DNA from: Planctomyces sp. SH-PL62
Lineage (GTDB): Bacteria; Planctomycetota; Planctomycetia; Planctomycetales; Planctomycetaceae
Direction: 5' to 3'
Assembly: GCA_945893045.1 (NCBI GenBank)
Contig: CAMDEA010000060.1
Span: 1-43,487 of the forward strand
Length of the DNA stretch: 43,487 nt
Below the pieces are notes generated by a model. It worked only from the letters and a program-made list of their open reading frames with translations. It searched no databases and had not been told where the DNA came from. A program made the translations under genes and the position numbers. Each line of letters begins with the position of its first letter. Within the stretch, counting starts at the first letter, position 1. Shown here one piece after another: positions 24,771-34,557 of the stretch.

Positions 24771-24879
24771 GAGATGACTTTCTGAGGTGAGTGGCTCGGC
24801 TGAGAACAAGCTGTTTCTAGCCTTCGTGCGATGAGGCGTCTACAAAGTCGTTGGGATCGGCGGTTGCGAATTGCATGGG

Positions 24880-24988
24880 AAGATGGTGAAAAACGGTTGG
24901 GTGAAAAATGGGAGAGCTTGAACGAGAACTCCCAAAGTTCTTCCGGCGATCTGCGTCTTTTTTTTCACCCAACCATTTTTCACCTTCT
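24880..24988. repeat. Imperfect paired inverted repeat in a divergent intergenic region
   Basis: AAGATGGTGAAAAACGGTTG at about 24880-24899, continuing GGTGAAAAA, pairs with TTTTTCACCCAACCATTTTT plus CACCTTCT at 24961-24988 with a few mismatches. The spacer is about 53 nt. It sits in the 267-nt gap between the isomerase-like gene and DUF1501, so promoters for both genes must lie around it. I see no clear promoter boxes. Confidence 0.75.
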
Positions 24989-25037
24989 TTGTCAGGCTGT
25001 GTCCTTCTAGCTTCGTGCGTGAAGCCCGCGTTATGAG

Positions 25038-26474
25038 ATGAAGTCGATCATGTTTGACAGGCAGTCCATTGCGAATTTCGGAAGCTCGACTCGTCGCGAC
25101 TTTTTCTCGCGCGCCGGCAGCGGACTGGGAGCGATTGCGCTGGCGTCGATGTTGGCGGGCGAGTCGTCCGCCAATCCGCTGGCTCCGCGGCTCACGCACT
25201 TTGAGCCGCGAGCGAAGCGCGTCATTTGGCTCTTTATGCACGGTGGTCCTAGTCATGTGGACCTCTTTGATCCAAAAACGGAGCTGACGAAACTTGCCGG
25301 GAAAACCTTGCCGGATAGTTTTGGCGAGGTGATGACTCGGCGAAAGGTCGCGCAGAATCCGTTGCTGCCGGCGATCAAGCCGTTTCGGCCGCGCGGCGAG
25401 TCGGGCTTGGAGGTCTCGGACTTTCTGCCACACATCGCTGAGTGTGCGGACGAGTTGTGTGTGCTGCGGTCGTGTCATGGCGACAGCGTGAATCATCCGC
25501 AGTCGGTTTATCAGATGAATACCGGCAGCATCCTGACGGGTCGGCCGAGCGTCGGCTCGTGGGTCGCGTATGGGCTGGGCACGGAGAACCAGAACTTGCC
25601 GGCGTTCGTCGTGTTGCCCGATCCGGGTGGCGGCGTGAAAGGTGGACCTCCGGCCTGGGGCAGCGGTTATCTGCCAGCGACGTTTCAGGGGACGACGATG
25701 CGGCCGGGTAAGAGTCCGCTCTTGTACTTGCAGCCTCCGGCCGGAGTGACCGAGGAACGTCAGCGCCGGCTGCTGTCGTTCGTACAGCGGGCGAATCAGC
25801 GGCATCTCGCGGAACGCAACTTTGATGACCAGCTCGCCGCGCGAATGAACGCTTACGAACTCGCGTTTCGGATGCAGTCAGAAGCGCCAGAAGTCGTCGA
25901 TCTGAAAGGCGAGTCGGCGGCGACGCTCAAGCAATATGGCATTGGCGAACAAGACACCGATGAATACGGCACGCGCTGTTTGCTGGCTCGGCGGATGATC
26001 GAACGGGGAGTGCGCTTCGTGCAGGTTTACTCCGGCGACACGAACGGTTGGGATGCTCATACGAACGTGCTCGACAATCACACGACGATGTGCCGGAAGA
26101 CGGACAAGCCGGTCGCCGGCTTGCTGCGTGATCTGCGGCAGCGCGGGTTGCTCGACGACACGCTGGTGATCTGGGGGGGCGAGTTCGGACGGATGCCAAT
26201 GAGCGAACAAGGCAAGGGGCGCGATCACAATCCCTGGGGCTATACAGTCTGGCTGGCGGGAGCCGGCGTGCGCGGCGGCCTAGCCTACGGAGCGACCGAT
26301 GCCGTCGGTTTGCGAGCCGTTGAGAACAAGGTCCATGTGCATGACTTGCACGCGACGATTCTGCATCTGCTGGGCTTTGACCACGAGCAACTGACCTACT
26401 TTCACAACGGCCGCAACGAACGATTGACCGACGTGGCCGGGCGAGTCGTCCGTGAGGTGTTGGATGACGTGTGA
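25038..26474 (+). CDS. DUF1501 Tat-exported protein (sulfatase-like fold)
   Basis: This 478-residue protein has a twin-arginine signal, STRRDFFSRAGSGLGAIALA, near residues 17-36. The body shows DUF1501 hallmarks: RVIWLFMHGGPSHVDLFDPK, SCHGDSVNHPQSVYQMNTGS, YSGDTNGWDAHTN, VIWGGEFGRMP and GRDHNPWGYTVWLAG. The family is expanded in planctomycetes and structurally close to alkaline phosphatase/sulfatase enzymes; its reaction is unknown. It is usually encoded beside a DUF1549/DUF1553 cytochrome-type protein, which is absent here. Its 3' end overlaps the start of a histidine kinase gene instead. ATG codons at 25038 and 25050 are both possible and neither has a strong ribosome site. Confidence 0.92.
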   Translation: MKSIMFDRQSIANFGSSTRRDFFSRAGSGLGAIALASMLAGESSANPLAPRLTHFEPRAKRVIWLFMHGGPSHVDLFDPKTELTKLAGKTLPDSFGEVMTRRKVAQNPLLPAIKPFRPRGESGLEVSDFLPHIAECADELCVLRSCHGDSVNHPQSVYQMNTGSILTGRPSVGSWVAYGLGTENQNLPAFVVLPDPGGGVKGGPPAWGSGYLPATFQGTTMRPGKSPLLYLQPPAGVTEERQRRLLSFVQRANQRHLAERNFDDQLAARMNAYELAFRMQSEAPEVVDLKGESAATLKQYGIGEQDTDEYGTRCLLARRMIERGVRFVQVYSGDTNGWDAHTNVLDNHTTMCRKTDKPVAGLLRDLRQRGLLDDTLVIWGGEFGRMPMSEQGKGRDHNPWGYTVWLAGAGVRGGLAYGATDAVGLRAVENKVHVHDLHATILHLLGFDHEQLTYFHNGRNERLTDVAGRVVREVLDDV

Positions 26475-29400
26475 AGCTGATGCCTTGTGGATGCACTCGC
26501 GCGAGGGCTGGCTGTTGGTCCGCTGGCCCGAAGGGGAAGTGCAGGCGGCGAATCGTCAGGCCAGCCATTTGTGCGGCCAGTCCACCGAGCAGATGGTCGG
26601 GAGACCGTGGTGGGAACTGCTCGAATCGGAATCGACTCGGCGGCTGACGGATTGGATTGCGCACTGGCGGCGCGGCGCGGCTCCGCCGGAACGCGCGGGC
26701 TTGTGGCTGCATCGAGCGGACGATGCGAAGACGCCGATCACGCTGCGCGCGGTGCGAATCGACAACGCTGTGAGCGGTGCTGCTCAGCACTTCCTGGTGT
26801 TCGATGACCGTCGCGAACCGCAGGCGTTGGCCGAACGGCTCGACCATGCGGAGGCTCGGCTGGAGGACACGCAGCGCGTGGCTCGGCTGGGTTGGTGGGA
26901 ATGGGATGTGCCGCGCGACGCGATCGCGTGGTCGGATTCGCTGTTCGAGATCATGGGGATTCCATCGGGCGAATTCGGTGGCACGTTGGAGGCGTTTCTG
27001 GAAGGGGTCCATCCGGACGATCGCACTCGCGTGAACGAGCAATTCGCCACCACGCTGTCTCGCGGCGAGCCGTTCATCAGCGACTTCCGCACGCTGTGGA
27101 AGGATGGCACGGTGCGGCATCTGCGGATGCAAGCCAAACTCTCACGCGACGAGGAGGGCCGGTTGATCCGGCTCTACGGCACTTGCCAGGACGTGACCGA
27201 ACGGATGCTGGCGCTGCTCGAACTGACCGCCAGCGAGCAAAAATACCGTGACCTCGTCGAGACCTCGAACGAATTGGTCTGGTCGGTCGATGCGCAAGGC
27301 CGGCTGACGTTCGTGAATCAGGCCGTGACCGAAATCTACGGCTACGAGCCGGAAGAAGTTCTCGGCCACGTCTTCAGCATCCTGCTGCCGCCGGAGCAAG
27401 TCTCGATCGACTGGAAGGTGTTCGAAACGGTGCTCGGTGGTCAGCGGTTGTTCGATTACGAGACCGTGCATGTGCGCAAAGATGGCCGGCGAATCGATCT
27501 CAGTTTCAACGCCATTGCGATGCGCGATGCCGAGGGACGCATCATCGGCACGACCGGGACCGCCATCGACATCACCGGACGCAAGCGGCAACAAGAATTG
27601 CTGCAAGAACGCGAAAGCTGGTTCCGCGCGATCTTCGAGAACGCGCCGCAGTGCTTGATGATTCTGTCCCCCGACGGCAAGTTGCTCGACATCAACCCGA
27701 CCGGCCGCTTGATTTTCGAGGCGGACGCAGCCGAGCAACTGCTGGGGCGCGAGGTCAGCGAATGGCTCGCGCCGCCGTCACGGTTCTTGTTCGGCAAAGT
27801 CGTGGAGGCCGTTCGCGAAGGCTCGGCTCGATCCTGGCAGGCGCAAGTGCAAGGTGAAAATAATTCGCGCGGCTGGCTCGAAGGGCAAATGGTTCCGCTG
27901 CGTGACGCGAATGATCGTGTCATCCGGCTGCTGGCCGCAGCTCAAGATGTGACTGCTCGCCGCAAAGCCGATGCACTGCGCGAAGGCGAACAGCAAGTTC
28001 TGGAAGAGATCGCCTCCGGACGCGACCTGCCGAGCGCACTGCGAACGGTCATCAAGATGTTGGAGAGCCAACTGCCCGGCGCGCTCTGCTCGATCCTGCT
28101 GCTGAAGGAGGACGAACCGCGGTTGATGGTCGCGGCATCATCGCCGATGCCGGAAGAAATCAGCCGGCGACTGTCACTGGTGCCGGTGCTGGCCGGCTCG
28201 CCGTCGTTCGCCGACGCCGTGGCCAGTGGTCAACGGCGGATTGTCGAAGACACGACGACCGATCCGTCGTGGCAAGAACTCCGCACGTTGGCGGATCGCT
28301 TTCAACTCCGCTCCTGCTGGTCGCAGCCGATTCGCGGATTCAGCCACGATGTGCTGGGCGTGTTGTCGATTTTTTTTCTGTGGCCACGCTCACCCGGCAA
28401 CGTGGAACAGCAACTGCTCGAGACGGGCGCGTACCTGGCCGGCATCGCGATTCATCGAACGCGTGCCGAACAGGCTCTGCGCGACAGCGAAAAACGGTTC
28501 CGCACGTTGTTCGAGCACTCGCCCGATGCGATTTTCGTCGAGTCATTGACCGGCATCGTGCTGGATGTGAACCCTGCCGCGTGCGAGTTACATGGCCTGC
28601 CGCGCGAGAAGTTGATTGGCAAGCATGTCCTGGAACTGGTCCCGCCGCGCGATCGCGACGATGTACGGCGTGACTTCCCCAAAATCGCCGCCGGAGAACT
28701 GCGACAGTTCGAGGGTTTCAGTTTTCATCCCGAACGCGGTGAAGTCCCGGTCAGCGTGCATGTCAACAAGACCGAGTATGCCTTTCAGCCTGCGCTCGTG
28801 CTGCACGTCCGCGACATCACCGAACGCAAGCGAGCCGAAGACAAGGCTCTCGAAGCCCAGGCGCAGCTTGCGCACGTCGGACGTCTGAGCTTGATGGGCG
28901 AACTGATGGCGGGCATCTCGCACGAGATCAATCAACCGCTGTTCGCGATCTCCAACTTCGCGAAGGCGTGCGAGAAGACGCTCACCGATGGCAAGCTCGA
29001 TCAAATCGACAAGCTGCTGGAATGGACTCACAAGATCGGCCAGCAAGCCACCCGCGCGGGGGAGATCATTCGCCGCATGCGCGACTTCAGCCGCAAATCG
29101 ACCCCACATCACTCCACCGTCGCCGTCGCCGACATGGTCCATGAGGCCATCGAACTCGTCGAATCGGAAACCAAGTCGCAGCACATCATTTTGACGTGCG
29201 ATCTGCAACCCGCGGGCCTGCAAGTTCTCGCGGACCGCATTCAGATCGAGCAAACGCTGGTCAACCTGCTCCGCAACGCCTACCGCGCGCTGGCCGAGAA
29301 TGCGCTCGACAACCGGCTCGTGGCGATCCGCACAGAACTGTGTGGCGATGTGCTGCGAGTCTCCGTCCGCGATAACGGTCACGGCTTCAAAGGGGTCACC

Positions 29401-29565
29401 CCCGATGAGATCTTCAATCCGTTCTTCACGACCAAACCAGATGGCCTCGGCCTTGGACTGACGATCAGCCGCTCGATCATCGAAGCCCATCGCGGCAAGC
29501 TGTGGGCCGAACAGAATCCCGATCGCGGAGCGACGTTCTTGTTCACTCTGCCGATTGGGCAATAG
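26464..29565 (+). CDS. Multi-PAS/GAF hybrid-free sensor histidine kinase
   Basis: This protein of about 1033 residues has no transmembrane segment, so it is a cytoplasmic sensor. Order: PAS (about 5-100), PAS of the PAS_3 type (135-245, RLGWWEWDVPRDAIAWSD), PAS with PAC (250-375), PAS (376-505), GAF (510-675), PAS (678-800), HisKA with GISHEINQPL (phospho-acceptor His820), and HATPase with the N-box LVNLLRNAYRAL, RDNGHGF and GLGLGLTIS (to the end). It would autophosphorylate on histidine and pass phosphate to a response regulator not present in this window. ATG at 26464 has GAGG six bases upstream and overlaps the DUF1501 gene by 11 nt; GTG at 26452 is the alternative. Overlap implies translational coupling with DUF1501, an unusual pairing. 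Confidence 0.92.
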   Translation: MTCEADALWMHSREGWLLVRWPEGEVQAANRQASHLCGQSTEQMVGRPWWELLESESTRRLTDWIAHWRRGAAPPERAGLWLHRADDAKTPITLRAVRIDNAVSGAAQHFLVFDDRREPQALAERLDHAEARLEDTQRVARLGWWEWDVPRDAIAWSDSLFEIMGIPSGEFGGTLEAFLEGVHPDDRTRVNEQFATTLSRGEPFISDFRTLWKDGTVRHLRMQAKLSRDEEGRLIRLYGTCQDVTERMLALLELTASEQKYRDLVETSNELVWSVDAQGRLTFVNQAVTEIYGYEPEEVLGHVFSILLPPEQVSIDWKVFETVLGGQRLFDYETVHVRKDGRRIDLSFNAIAMRDAEGRIIGTTGTAIDITGRKRQQELLQERESWFRAIFENAPQCLMILSPDGKLLDINPTGRLIFEADAAEQLLGREVSEWLAPPSRFLFGKVVEAVREGSARSWQAQVQGENNSRGWLEGQMVPLRDANDRVIRLLAAAQDVTARRKADALREGEQQVLEEIASGRDLPSALRTVIKMLESQLPGALCSILLLKEDEPRLMVAASSPMPEEISRRLSLVPVLAGSPSFADAVASGQRRIVEDTTTDPSWQELRTLADRFQLRSCWSQPIRGFSHDVLGVLSIFFLWPRSPGNVEQQLLETGAYLAGIAIHRTRAEQALRDSEKRFRTLFEHSPDAIFVESLTGIVLDVNPAACELHGLPREKLIGKHVLELVPPRDRDDVRRDFPKIAAGELRQFEGFSFHPERGEVPVSVHVNKTEYAFQPALVLHVRDITERKRAEDKALEAQAQLAHVGRLSLMGELMAGISHEINQPLFAISNFAKACEKTLTDGKLDQIDKLLEWTHKIGQQATRAGEIIRRMRDFSRKSTPHHSTVAVADMVHEAIELVESETKSQHIILTCDLQPAGLQVLADRIQIEQTLVNLLRNAYRALAENALDNRLVAIRTELCGDVLRVSVRDNGHGFKGVTPDEIFNPFFTTKPDGLGLGLTISRSIIEAHRGKLWAEQNPDRGATFLFTLPIGQ

Positions 29566-29599
29566 GGCTCAAGCAAGCTCAGTGGGGGGAGGACTGGGA

Positions 29600-30529
29600 T
29601 TACTCCAGCGTGTAGACCTTCCCGTCGGTCCCGCTCAAAACTCTTTCAAAGATCGTTGCGTTGATATTGAACGAGATCCGCTTGCCGGAACCATCGCAAA
29701 ACACACACATCATGCCACCCGTGTGAGAACTCCCAAAATACGAACCGCACGACCCCAGCGTGGCGGCGTAAGTTCCATGCTTATACGGCGGCAATGGGGG
29801 ACTGCCCGCTCCTCCCTGTCCGTGCGAAAAACAAATCGTGTCGTTGTCCCAACCATCGGTCCAACCTTGATCGTCGTTGCAGCGCGGCCCGCCCCCGTCC
29901 AGATATTTTTCCGCAGCGAACATCGTTGTCGAAAGGCCGTCGAACAATTTGGGAAACGTCGCATTCAAAGTTTGAGGACGAATCGGACCGTCACACGAGT
30001 TAGACGGCGGTCCGTTCGGCGCGTTAACGCCCCAAGTACCGCCGTTCCCCGAATAATCCGATTGAGCACGCGTTGGAGATTTCACGTTCCCATAGGGAAA
30101 CGTGCGCGGGTCGATGCTTGGACAGGAATAGACCGGCAAATGATACGCCGCGACGGCGGCATCGGACGTGTTGGCCCAGAGGGCTTGCTTCTCCATCAAC
30201 GGGAGTAACTGATAACACCAGCCCCAATTCTGCAACTTCGGCCCTTCGGGATTTCCGCTGGCGTTAAAATTTCGATCGTCCATCCAGCTATGGCCGCCCG
30301 ATGGCAAGACCTTGTGAATCTCATGGTGATTTTGGAAGGCCAATCCAATCTGCTTGAAATTGTTCGTGCATTGCGCGCGCCGCGCCGCCTCGCGAGCTTG
30401 CTGCACGGCCGGCAATAAGAGGGCGACCAAGACGGCGATGATCGCAATCACGACGAGCAGTTCAATGAGCGTGAATCCGCTTCGACCGGAGCGGCAGATG
30501 GGGACCGATCGACAGCGTTGGTTTCTCAT
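29600..30529 (-). CDS. DUF1559 prepilin-like protein
   Basis: This 309-residue protein has a type IV prepilin/pseudopilin N-terminus: a basic leader ending [20 protein letters not shown], with cleavage expected before Phe and the usual Glu at +5. The rest has the planctomycete DUF1559 pattern: [32 protein letters not shown], a middle with YSCPSIDP and a C-terminal region with [20 protein letters not shown]. This family is greatly expanded in planctomycetes and is thought to be surface or periplasmic pseudopilin-like; the function is unknown. The ATG at 30527-30529 has a GAAGG ribosome site; the frame extends further upstream but without support. It converges with the histidine kinase gene (34 nt gap). 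Confidence 0.93.
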   Translation of the reverse strand: MRNQRCRSVPICRSGRSGFTLIELLVVIAIIAVLVALLLPAVQQAREAARRAQCTNNFKQIGLAFQNHHEIHKVLPSGGHSWMDDRNFNASGNPEGPKLQNWGWCYQLLPLMEKQALWANTSDAAVAAYHLPVYSCPSIDPRTFPYGNVKSPTRAQSDYSGNGGTWGVNAPNGPPSNSCDGPIRPQTLNATFPKLFDGLSTTMFAAEKYLDGGGPRCNDDQGWTDGWDNDTICFSHGQGGAGSPPLPPYKHGTYAATLGSCGSYFGSSHTGGMMCVFCDGSGKRISFNINATIFERVLSGTDGKVYTLE

Positions 30530-30622
30530 GTAACAGACCTTCGGCAGTGAATTAGTAAAGACAAAGTCAATGAGTCTAATAGGAACATCAGGAATCATGC
30601 CGGTTTCAACATGAAGGCGGCG

Positions 30623-31072
30623 TTAAGAACCTGGTTCGTATCCCTTGGGAAACTGTGATTTCTGAAAGACGCCCTCTGGAATGACGAAGATATCCGAGGG
30701 CAGCTTGAGCACATATCGCTGGCCCTTCTGGCCCTTCTTCTCGTAAATGAAAATGACATCCCTCGAAAGGGCATCCGGCCCCTGCTTGCGGAAATCAACA
30801 CCCCACGCGATGGCGAATTCTTCGCCGTCATTGTCCGACCGAAACGTCTCCCGTTTTTGCTCCTCGGACGTCGATTCCTCTCCCAAAAACGGCAGCAGAT
30901 CATCGGCTTTTTCGGGAGCTTTGTCGGCTTTCAGCGTCGCCGCTCGATAGGCTCCGCTGATGGCCTGCAGCTTGACGCGAGTCTTATCCACCGGACCCAC
31001 GACCGAACGCTGGCCACAACCGCACATCGGAAAAAGCAGGAGCAAACTGCAAATCAATGCCCGTTTCATCAC
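30623..31072 (-). CDS. Small lipoprotein next to DUF1559
   Basis: This 149-residue protein has a short lipoprotein-type signal ([18 protein letters not shown]; the likely lipidated Cys is in MCGC). The mature domain is charged, with [16 protein letters not shown] and ends [13 protein letters not shown] cannot name a family, but small lipoproteins of this kind often sit upstream of DUF1559 genes in planctomycetes. It precedes the DUF1559 gene on the same strand by 93 nt, so an operon is likely. It is divergent from ftr across about 263 nt. Confidence 0.75.
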   Translation of the reverse strand: MMKRALICSLLLLFPMCGCGQRSVVGPVDKTRVKLQAISGAYRAATLKADKAPEKADDLLPFLGEESTSEEQKRETFRSDNDGEEFAIAWGVDFRKQGPDALSRDVIFIYEKKGQKGQRYVLKLPSDIFVIPEGVFQKSQFPKGYEPGS

Positions 31073-31335
31073 GGAGGCCTCAATCTTCGCGGACGAGATT
31101 CAGTCATGCTCAGGGCCACGACAACTGGCAGAATACGAATGTGAATCTGTTTTTCAAGCAAGGACTTCAAATCCAGAGAGTATCGGCCGCTACACAATCC
31201 CTGCCGGTCGCACGGAGATCCTGGCAGACGCCGGTCGCGGAACCCTGTTTGACTCTTCTGCGTTTGTCCCTCACGAACGTCCGGCTAAACTCCCGCACCA
31301 AGACCGCTGATCAACTCTCAAAAAGGCTGACGATA
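31073..31335. promoter_or_regulatory. Divergent intergenic region between lipoprotein gene and ftr
   Basis: These 263 nt should contain promoters for the minus-strand lipoprotein gene and for ftr. The plus frame is open through much of it, but codon content and the lack of family homology argue against coding. I see no clear -35/-10 pair or riboswitch-like structure. Confidence 0.35.
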
Positions 31336-32268
31336 TTGACCGCCGCGACTGATACCGCCGCTCCGCCGGCATTTCTGAATCTGCATGGCACGCCTGTCGC
31401 CGATACGTTCGCAGAAGCGTTTCCAATCACTGGCACGCGGTTGATCATCACCGCCGCGACAGAAAACTGGGCACGCACGGCGGCGCATGAACTCTGTGGC
31501 TTCGCTTGCAGCGTCATCGCGTGCGATTGCGAAGCGGCCCTCGAACGTTCCCTGTCCGCGGACGAGACGCCTGATGGACGACCGGGGGTCAGCGTGCTGT
31601 TGTTCGCCTTCAGCCGCGACGCACTTCAAAAAGCGGTGACGGAACGAGTCGGCCAATGCGTGCTGACCTGCCCGACCACCGCCTGCTACGGCGGACTGGC
31701 GGGAACTCCGCGCGATAAACAGATCTCCGTCGGCGGCCAACTGCGATTCTTCGGCGACGGATTCCAAGCCTCCAAGAAACTGGGCACGCGCCGCTTCTGG
31801 CGCATCCCCGTGATGGATGGCGAGTTCCTCTGTGAAGATCGCGTGGGCACGATCAAAGGTGTTGCCGGCGGCAACCTCTTGTTGTGCGCGACGAATCAAA
31901 CTCAAGCGTTGCTCGCCGCCGAATCCGCGGCCAACGCCATGCGCGAAGTCGCCGATGTCGCTCTGCCGTTTCCCGGTGGCATCGTCCGAGCCGGCAGCAA
32001 GATCGGTTCGCGCTACAAGAAGTTGAAGGCCAGCACCAACGACGCCTATTGCCCGACACTGATGGCTCAGACGCGCAGCGAACTCCCGCCCGATACCGGA
32101 GCGGTTTACGAACTGGTGATCGACGGCCTCTCCGCCGACGCCGTTCGCGCTGCGATGCGAGCCGGTTTGCACGCCGCCGCAAGCTGTTCCGGTTTGACCC
32201 TCATCACCGCCGGTAATTACGGTGGCAAGCTGGGAAAGCATCACTACCACTTGCGCGAATTGCTGTGA
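31336..32268 (+). CDS. ftr: Formylmethanofuran:tetrahydromethanopterin formyltransferase
   Basis: This 310-residue protein (archaeal Ftr is about 300) moves a formyl group between (formyl)methanofuran and tetrahydromethanopterin, the C1 carriers of methanogens, methylotrophs and some planctomycetes. In methylotrophs the homologue FhcD is part of the formyltransferase/hydrolase complex. Conserved blocks: [20 protein letters not shown] (23-42), [15 protein letters not shown] (76-90), [15 protein letters not shown] (106-120), LRFFGDGFQ (136-144), [15 protein letters not shown] (154-168), [10 protein letters not shown] (171-180), [20 protein letters not shown] and [17 protein letters not shown] at the end. 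The TTG at 31336 was chosen: AAGG lies nine bases upstream, and homology begins shortly after. The longer open frame upstream has no family match. FhcA, FhcB, FhcC, Mch and Mtd genes are not in the window. Confidence 0.93.
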   Translation: MTAATDTAAPPAFLNLHGTPVADTFAEAFPITGTRLIITAATENWARTAAHELCGFACSVIACDCEAALERSLSADETPDGRPGVSVLLFAFSRDALQKAVTERVGQCVLTCPTTACYGGLAGTPRDKQISVGGQLRFFGDGFQASKKLGTRRFWRIPVMDGEFLCEDRVGTIKGVAGGNLLLCATNQTQALLAAESAANAMREVADVALPFPGGIVRAGSKIGSRYKKLKASTNDAYCPTLMAQTRSELPPDTGAVYELVIDGLSADAVRAAMRAGLHAAASCSGLTLITAGNYGGKLGKHHYHLRELL

Positions 32269-32294
32269 CATCGAGCCCAAAGGATCGAGTCAGC

Positions 32295-34337
32295 ATGACG
32301 GATCACAGCACGAACATACCCAGCGATCCTGTGACTGAAGCCCAAGCGGTGCGACGGTTCGCGATGCTGCTGATCGTTGTCGTGGCATCGGCGATGTCGT
32401 GTGCTCAGATCGTGCAATCCATGCCGTTGCAGTCGGCGAATGATCGTTCTCGCTGGGAGACCGTCTGGTCGCTGGTCGAACGAGGCACGTTTCAAATTGA
32501 CGAGATCGACGCCGCGCCCGGTTGGGGCACGATCGACAAAGTACGGCACGAGGGGCACTACTATTCGTCGAAGCCGCCGCTGCAGAGCACACTGGTCGCC
32601 GGAGTTTACTGGTGCGTCAAACGGCTCACTGGCTGGAACCTGACCGACAACACGGCGGAGGTCTCGCGTCTGATCCTGCTGATCGTCAACTGGCTGCCGC
32701 AAGTCCTCTCACTGATCGTCATCGCGATGCTGGTCGAGCGTTACGCTCGCCGTGATTTCGGCAAGCTGTTCGTGCTGGCCGTTGCGAGCTGGGCGACGCT
32801 GCTCGGCCCGTTCACATCGTCGCTCAACAATCATTCGCCCGCCGCGATCTGTGTTGTGCTGGCACTGTACCCGCTGCTGCGCGTCATCACCGACGGCGAA
32901 CGTCAGAAACGCTTGTTCGCACTGGCGGGCTTCTTCGCGGCGACAACATTTACGCTTGAACTCCCCGCCGCGCTGCTCGTCGTGGTCTTTGGTGCGATGT
33001 TGCTCAAGGCCGATTCGAAACGAACGCTGACCGTGTTCGTCCCGGCGGCATTGATCCCGATTGTCGCGTTCGCGGCATTGAACTGCGTCGTGACCGGCTC
33101 GCTGTCGCCGTTCTATTCCAGCTACGGCAGCGAAAAGTACATCTACGAGCACGAAGGCGTTCCGAGCTATTGGTCGAACCCGCAGGGTTTGGACCGCAAC
33201 CTCGACTCACCGCTGATGTACTTCGTGCATTGCACGATCGGCCATCACGGCTTGCTGTCACTGACACCGGTGTGGCTGCTGACGCTGATCGGCTGGCTCG
33301 GCTGGCGGCGTTGGCCGGAGTGCCGACAGCGCACGATGTTGATTGTCGGAGCGGGACTGACGGCAGTGGTCTTCGGCTTCTATCTGACTCGCACGCAGAA
33401 CTACAACTACGGCGGCAACAGCATCGCGCTGCGTTGGATGCTGTGGCTGTCGCCGCTGTGGCTGGTCGCGATGATTCCGGTCTTCGATGCCTGGGGTTCG
33501 CGGCGCGGCTTTCAGATTCTCTCGTCGTGCTTGCTTGCGGCATCGGTTGTTTCGGCCAGTCTGCCCGGCAGTAATCCGTGGCAATCGACGTGGCTGCTGT
33601 CGTTGATGGAACGCTGGAAGTGGGTCAATGACACCGAGCCACCTCCGCCATTCGAGTTCGGGCATCCGCTGTGGTCGTGGTTCCCTACTCTTGGTGATCC
33701 GAACGCACGGGAGGAACTCGCTACCGTCACTTTCGTCGGAACAAGTTCGCGACTCCTGCGGGTAAGCAATTGTGGTCCGGTTGATTCCGTGGCTGGCGAG
33801 TTTGTGCTTGAGCTGTCGTCGTCCCGAAGTCTTACAACTCCGGGAATTCAAAACATGAGCTTCGCTTGGAGTCCGCTCGAACACACTCGGGCAACCCTTC
33901 CTTCTTACGTTTCACTGGCGATTGACTTCGAAGCGTTCAACGCGGGCCAGAAGTCTTCCCAGTTTTTGACGTCGGCCGATGGCGGCGGCGCACTTCAGCA
34001 CGATGAATTGCTCGCCGCGCAGCGTCTCGTCACCGGCTTGCCTCAGTCGGTCGAGTACAAGCCCGGACACATTCGTTATCTCAAGACGCCACTGCGACCA
34101 GAGAAAGCGTTTCGTTGTCAGCGAGCCGCTGCGCAAGTTTTGTTTCAGCCGCAGCACTTCGATCATCCGTTGCGCTATCGTTGCGACTTGTGGTTGTGCG
34201 ATGAGATTCCGTTCGGCGTTGCTCAGATCGAGATCTCGATCACCGATCCAACGACCGGTCAGATGCTGACCTTTCAACGACTGACGGCGGTCGAGGCGTC
34301 TCCATTTCCTTCGTCGGACTCTTCAAAGCCACATTGA
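32295..34337 (+). CDS. GT-C-like polytopic membrane protein
   Basis: This 680-residue protein has about ten hydrophobic segments in its first 440 residues (for example FAMLLIVVVASAMSCAQIV and LLILLIVNWLPQVLSLIVIA-like stretches), followed by a hydrophilic C-terminal domain of about 240 residues. After the first TM it has the loop DKVRHEGHYYSSKPPLQSTL. An acidic, Lys-Pro-Pro-containing first extracytoplasmic loop is typical of GT-C/ArnT-PMT type glycosyltransferases that use lipid-linked sugars. A DxD/ExD motif cannot be placed with certainty. It follows ftr closely. A GTG at 32265 overlaps the ftr stop (GTGA) and would add ten residues, but the ATG at 32295 has AAAGGA ten bases upstream and is preferred. 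Confidence 0.65.
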   Translation: MTDHSTNIPSDPVTEAQAVRRFAMLLIVVVASAMSCAQIVQSMPLQSANDRSRWETVWSLVERGTFQIDEIDAAPGWGTIDKVRHEGHYYSSKPPLQSTLVAGVYWCVKRLTGWNLTDNTAEVSRLILLIVNWLPQVLSLIVIAMLVERYARRDFGKLFVLAVASWATLLGPFTSSLNNHSPAAICVVLALYPLLRVITDGERQKRLFALAGFFAATTFTLELPAALLVVVFGAMLLKADSKRTLTVFVPAALIPIVAFAALNCVVTGSLSPFYSSYGSEKYIYEHEGVPSYWSNPQGLDRNLDSPLMYFVHCTIGHHGLLSLTPVWLLTLIGWLGWRRWPECRQRTMLIVGAGLTAVVFGFYLTRTQNYNYGGNSIALRWMLWLSPLWLVAMIPVFDAWGSRRGFQILSSCLLAASVVSASLPGSNPWQSTWLLSLMERWKWVNDTEPPPPFEFGHPLWSWFPTLGDPNAREELATVTFVGTSSRLLRVSNCGPVDSVAGEFVLELSSSRSLTTPGIQNMSFAWSPLEHTRATLPSYVSLAIDFEAFNAGQKSSQFLTSADGGGALQHDELLAAQRLVTGLPQSVEYKPGHIRYLKTPLRPEKAFRCQRAAAQVLFQPQHFDHPLRYRCDLWLCDEIPFGVAQIEISITDPTTGQMLTFQRLTAVEASPFPSSDSSKPH

Positions 34338-34557
34338 CCGTCGCGAAAAATCGCCAAAATTCTCCGAGAAAATCGCAATTCGTCACGGTTGCGGTGGTTG
34401 ATTTCACGGAAAGGCACCGCTAATTTCCGGCCCGTTCGCGAGGTTCATCGCGAGATTCTGCGAGCTTTTCAGCCGAATCACGTCGGGCACAAAAACATCT
34501 GAAGCGTTGCGTGGCCCGGATCCTGTTTGTCACCGCTCTGTTTGAAAGGAAGTCACA

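Noticed and set aside
24840..25805. 321-codon minus-strand open frame opposite DUF1501
   Set aside because: Its product is Arg/His/Gln-rich with no recognisable fold and lies opposite a clear DUF1501 gene and a repeat; it is a shadow.
31057..31335. 93-codon N-terminal extension of Ftr
   Set aside because: No Ftr homology precedes the TTG at 31336, and archaeal Ftr has no such extension; the extension also overlaps the lipoprotein gene start.
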